Shown one piece after another: positions 34,801-40,800 of a DNA stretch of 64,000 bases. Numbering within the stretch: the first letter of the stretch is position 1; each line of letters opens with the position of its first letter. This DNA is from Blastobasis lacticolella (Eukaryota > Arthropoda > Insecta > Lepidoptera > Blastobasidae), in NCBI GenBank assembly GCA_905147135.1, contig LR990048.1:5254563-5318562 (forward strand), in the 5' to 3' direction. The notes below the pieces were generated by a model. That model searched no databases and was not told the origin of the DNA. It saw only the letters and a list, made by a program, of their open reading frames with translations. The translations under genes and the position numbers were made by a program.

Positions 34801-37800
34801 GGCCGAGTTAAAAAATGCAGTTTCGTACGGTCTTTATATGTAAACACCCTCCCCCAACGCCGTACTGCCCCAGGCTGGAACACGACGACTAACCTAACCT
34901 AACCCAACGCCGTACTGACCCAAACTGGAATACGACGACTTACCTCATGCGTTTATTACATTTGACTAATTAAGAAGCCTAAATTCAGAAGCAAAAAGCG
35001 TGAGTGCAAATCAAAGTGGAATGAATGTATTGCTAATATAATAAGGTTCATTTTTGTATTATTTATGTAATGTTACGCGTCGCTCCGCTTTCAAAAACCG
35101 CGGTACAAAAATGGACCTTATTTTATTAGCAATAGATTCCACTTTGATTTGTTCTCACGCTTTTTGCTTCTGAATTTAGGATTTGAATAACCATATAATG
35201 AGCGCATAACCTAACCCTACCCCCCAGACTCGAATGCGACGACACCTGCCGCGCCGAGGCTCGCTCCCGGCAGCTAGCACTAGCGCTCCAAATCCGGAAC
35301 CCAGATGTCCAGGCGAAGCTGGCGCCCCGCTACGGCGAGTCGCTGCGAGCGCTCGCCGCCCGCGAACCCGCCTTCGCGCACAACGCGCACGAGAAACTGA
35401 CAGAGCTCGTGCAGCGGGCTAAGAAGGTAGGTGGCTTCCTATAAATAATTACATAGATATTGCCTACCATTCCATAAATAATTACATAATCCTTACCGAT
35501 CCCAGATAGTGAAGTCATCTTGACATTAATTTTTATTTTATTTTATTTTATTTACTTAAGGAAAACCAACAGCAATGATTACAATATGAAATAATACTGG
35601 CAGCACAGAGCCAATTACAGGTTTCCACCGATAGAAACTGGTTAAACTAATACATACTTAACTAATCGTTAAGCATACCGAACAGTCTACAAAACTTTAC
35701 AATTTCAAATTTAAACTAAAATATACCTACAATACTCGAAAGTAATGCAACAATAGTCAATTTCATAATAATCTGGTTTGAAAAAATGCTACAACGAGTC
35801 GAAGTAATACTTGAGTATGCGGTTTCTCGCTGACTCACAACTTGTGTTAAATAAATCAAGATCAATTCTCCTGTATAAAACATTAAAATTAATAGAAAGG
35901 TGTTCCTTCTGTAGTTGGTAGAAGCTTCTGGAACATGCAACGGCCCCTGTACACTGGAAACCTGGAACATGTAATGCCCCGGTTGTGCTCTCGCACACGA
36001 GAGCCCGGGGTCCGCTTTGACCATGACCCATTTGGCAGATCAGATAATTACAGTGGAGCGACTACCGTCTGACCTCCGTGACTCTGCTACCAGGGGAACC
36101 TGACCAAATTGCATCATGGTTACACATTCAGGCGACTGAATGTGCAAGTTTCATCACGATGTTTTCCCTGACTGTAAGAGCATCGGTTAGTGGTCAACTA
36201 GTGTACATAACTCAAGAGAAGACTCATTGGTACATGGCCGCAGCGGGATTCGATCCGGTACCTCTCGCTTAGGGGTCGGATAACCTAATCGCTCGGCCAC
36301 CGAGGCTTCTATAGATACTTACGTAGACTTTGCTTATCTTTCCATAAATAACTACATATCCTTACTTACCTTTCTATTAATGACGAGCCATAGCAGCTTC
36401 TCAAAAACTCACTTTACCACCGTCCGCAGTCGAAGCAGAAGACGCGCTCGTACTCGTTCCCGTCCATGAACTGGCAGAAGCGGCAGTTCATCCACGAGCT
36501 GTGCGAGCACTTCGGCTGCGAGAGCGTCGCCTACGACGCCGAGCCCAACCGGAACGTGGTCGCCACCGCCGACCGGGAGAAGGTTAGTACGGCGCCGCCA
36601 CCTTTGTTTGTCGCATCGGTATTTGTTTGTACAGAGAAGCGTACGTACCGTGGTATGAGGATCATTGGCACTTGCATTATGGCGTGGGTGTGGGAGAACG
36701 TTAGTACGGCGCCGCCACTTTTAATAGTCACATCGGTATTTGTTTTCATAGAGAAGCGCTACCTGCAGTGGTACGAGGATAATTTGGCCCTGGCATGATA
36801 GCGTGGGTGTGAAACAACTCCAGCTATCTGCTATGTAACGCTTTACAAGAAGGCGGCGTTTAGGTCTGATTTTGGACACGTGTCTTATGAATTTTGTAGC
36901 AGTGTGACGTCTACTAAAACTTAATCTGAATATCAATTAAATGTTATTGCATTACTTTAAGATATTAAAAATGCCGAGACGCCACGATCCAGCCGGCTAC
37001 GCGAAAATGGCGCATACGCAATAACCTATAGTGGCTTGGCATTGTCGGCGTGGGGTGGGTGTGCTCCGGCTCTGGGCCATGACTGATATAATGTCTTCGC
37101 TGTGTCAAACAAAGTCGTTACTAGCTCGACGTTGCCGCGCGCGGCGCACACTTACCTACTCATTGTTGATAGAATGAATGCTTCTAATAAACTCTATTCT
37201 GCTATACAGGGTGTTTCATAATACATGTATAAAGCCGTGAACTGGATGGAGTGCTAAACGTATTAAAACGATAGGTACAATTATTTTTTTCGTGCGTGGA
37301 ATAGTTACCGAGAAAATGACTATCGAACTTTTTCTTTTTCAATGTCGATAATCACATTTTGAAAACTTAAGACCGCATCTCTAGAAATCAGTTGTAATAG
37401 ATCACTCAAGTTCATAATCAGGTCAATCAACTGAATAATACAATTTTACCAGTTACAGATAGGATATAGGTTTTGTGCCTTTAAGTCTTTTCTACCTACC
37501 GTTTCATATGAGTTTTAAAATTCAATCTAAAGATCACTACGATCAATACCTCAAGTGGCTGGTTAATAAAATTATTATTACAAGCAGCTCGTGAGCAGTC
37601 CGGCACAAAAACAAGACATTTCGATGTTTTTTTTACTTTAATTTATTTGTTTTTTTGTTGCCTTCAACACAATGTTGCACCTAGGTACATAGTCTTCAAA
37701 CTAATTGCGAAAACACAATAAACATTAATAGGCAAAAAAGTTACAGCTTGATTTCGCGTCTGCGCCGTATCTTCTATTGTACTAGGCAGTCATGACTGAA

Positions 37801-40800
37801 GCAGGTGGACTATGTACGGGATACTGATATCACAGGGTGTCCATAAAGTACATTCACTAGATTTTAATATTTTTGGAAAGTGCAGCAAAACTACACGATA
37901 TTGTTGTTATACTTTTTTGTCTATTTTTTCACTCAGTCTACATCCTGTTGAATGCATGTGGTGAGTCTTGGCACAAGTTTATGCATTTCTCGTTGAACTT
38001 ATCCGCCAGCTCCGAAATAAGGAAAGTTGTCATTTTAGTACCTATCTAATAGTAATTATTAAATTCTACTCATGTTTGAATTCAAGAAGGTGAATATTAA
38101 ATTTGAATAGCTGAAAAAATACCTAGCAACACTATTTACGTACTAGGATTTAAGCATTTAGGTTGCAGGCAACAAACATGCAGAACAGCAGATGCGTTGT
38201 CACTGTGAGGACTAAGGTGAAATGCGTCATGCCTGTATTTGCACTGGCTTATTTTATGGACACCCTACGTACTAGGCGCAATATTAAGGAGGTCTAAATT
38301 ATCCGTTTTGTATTTTTTGGTTTCGAGGGTTCTGTACAAAAAAATATTGTAATCAATTATGATTTTAATTCAAAAGGTTCATTCATAGTTTTTACGAAAG
38401 TGCACCACCACCTAACTAATAGCAAAGTAGTCTTATTCAAATTACTGTAGCATATTAATGTAGCAAACTCTAATTAATGTAACATCTTTGTCTTTTTACG
38501 AGTTTGCTTTCTCATGTCATGTCTGTCAGTCATGTTTCAGTGTCGCGTAGGTAATCGTACCTATCGTTTTCACGAACATTTCTTATCAACTAAAATTAAC
38601 TAAATGATTCTTAGTTGATGGAGCTTTACCTGTAAATATCCCATGCTTCACCCAATTGGAGCACCTAGGTCACCTATGTGGAGCACGGACCCAAACACAA
38701 TTTTAGAAATTACTGTCTAGGTTACTGTCATTGTACCAAACTACCCGATAAAATCGTGATAAGCAAATGTAGGCCATCGCCATAAGGATTATTATTAAGC
38801 CCACAGTTGGATTCGCTTGAGACTCACTTTAACAAATAAAAAAAAAACAACATTATGGTGCAACTACCAGGAGAACATAAAACGAGAGAACATAAAAGGC
38901 GAAATAAGTTAGACCCCTAAAACACGGATCCCTAAGTACGAATCCTTTTGCACGTGCCGTCAAGGTCAAGGCCGGCGCCGGAGCTGTGGCGGCGCTTTTG
39001 ACATCAAAATAGAAACTGAAAACTACAAAATCTAAAAATAGAATACTTTGGCGGGCCGTTCTTTATTTTGTGGTTTGACCCACGGCGCGACTTCCATTGA
39101 CGAAATTTGCCTACTTTCGCGTCGTATTCGTTCATTCAGTTTTTAGATTTTCGCGTGACCGAAATGATTGTTGCGTTGTAGTTGTAGGATACCTAAGTAC
39201 CTATTGTGAAGATAACTGGGATAAGAGTGTTAACGATGTGAACGAATGATTTATAGCTTCAGGTACCAGTATTAACGTAGTCTTGTCTGTGTTCAGCGTT
39301 CAACGTTTAAGTATTGTGATAATCATTATTCTGTGTATGAATGCAAGCTAGCAGTAGGCCAAACACCATGGTACCTACCTATTTACGTATTGCATAGCAA
39401 CCAGAGCCTGCGTAGTGTTGTGTATCTGTGTGTATGGAGTGTACCTACCTAGCTACGCTACGATACGAGTGCAAGCTTACTTGATAGTTAATACCTATCA
39501 GTCATCCGAGCCACAAAAAAGCAAGAAAGTATGGCACCTGACGCTGTTTGTTTTCATAAAATAACTTTAAAAAGGTACGTACCTACATGCTTTAAAGGTC
39601 TAGGTTCTAGCTAGACTTTAAGATATGCTACCTAGCTAGTACCTAATCGTAACGTTAGGAGGTTCTTTTCCGACGGGAAATAGGCAGAAAAGACAACGCT
39701 TTTATCTGTTCATGAAAACATGTAGGTATTTAGTAAAACCTGTCTGTAATCTGTTTCAACAAAACTAGTCTCATAAGTGGTTCCCTACGCTACGTAGGTC
39801 CCTAGATGAGTGAACCATTTTAGTAGGACATAGTATCTACTTATTTGTGTAGAACGATTTATCAATTGAACGAATTCTGTTTTAGTTATGTAGCTATCTT
39901 AAGTATGTTTTTCAAGAACGTTGGTGGCTGGGCGGTTGAGTATCCGACTCGTAAGCGAGAGAGGTGCCGGGTTCGAATCCCGCTGTGGCAATGTACCAAT
40001 GACTCTTTTCTGAGTTATGTACATTAGTTGAAATTAACCGATGCTCCTATGGTGAGGGAAACATCATGATGAAATCTGCAAATTCTGGCAACTGAAATTG
40101 TAACCATGATCCAATCGAGTCAGGTCCCCCTGGTAGCAGGGTCATGGAGGTCAGATGATAGTCGCTCCACTGTAACAAATTCTTTTCTCTCCACAAAATT
40201 ATTTTCCGTGCCCGTGGTCCGCCTTGACTATGGTCCATGATCTAGGATTTGGCAGATTAGGTAATTAATTGCAGTGGAGCGACTGCCATCTGACATTCCT
40301 GGCTCCTAACCCTGCTACCAAGGGAACCTGACCAGATTGGATCATGGTTACTTACACATTCAGTCGTCTGAACTGAATGTGTAAGTTTCATCACGATGAT
40401 TTCCCTCACCGTAAAAGCATCGGTTAGTATTCAGCTACTGTGCATAACTTAGAAAAGAGTTAGTGGTACATGGCGGCAGTGGGATTCGAACCCGGTACCT
40501 CACGCGTACGAGTCGGATACCGCAACCTTAGGCCACCGACGCTCCGACTATTTAAGCATACCTACCTATCGAAAATAATTAGTGTAGGCAAGTTCCTAGT
40601 TAATTTGGTAGAGCCTATTCATGTAGATAAGTAGGTAACATTTAGTACGACGCCTGGTAGTAAGATGAAGGAGGTTGGTTTGTTTTGATATGAATGGCAC
40701 GAGGTTATTACTCGTCCTTATGGTGTGTACACACTCAACGTACGCCAACGAAGGGCTGTCGGCCGAATTATTTGGACTTCTAAGGTCTAATACTTGCATT

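Noticed and set aside
34890..34908. CCTAACCTAACCTAACCC as telomeric remnant
   Set aside because: Only about three and a half units, and similar short runs are frequent in insect transposons.
36638..36798. An alternative stc exon ending EKRYLQWYEDNLALA
   Set aside because: It lies in the second unit of a tandem intronic duplication. The first unit has an early stop in the same frame, and nothing in the NFX1 family ends this way.
39925..40010. A possible tRNA gene
   Set aside because: A and B boxes are present, but the sequence continues as a SINE body and related heads occur at 36308 and 40548. No convincing cloverleaf with intact arms.
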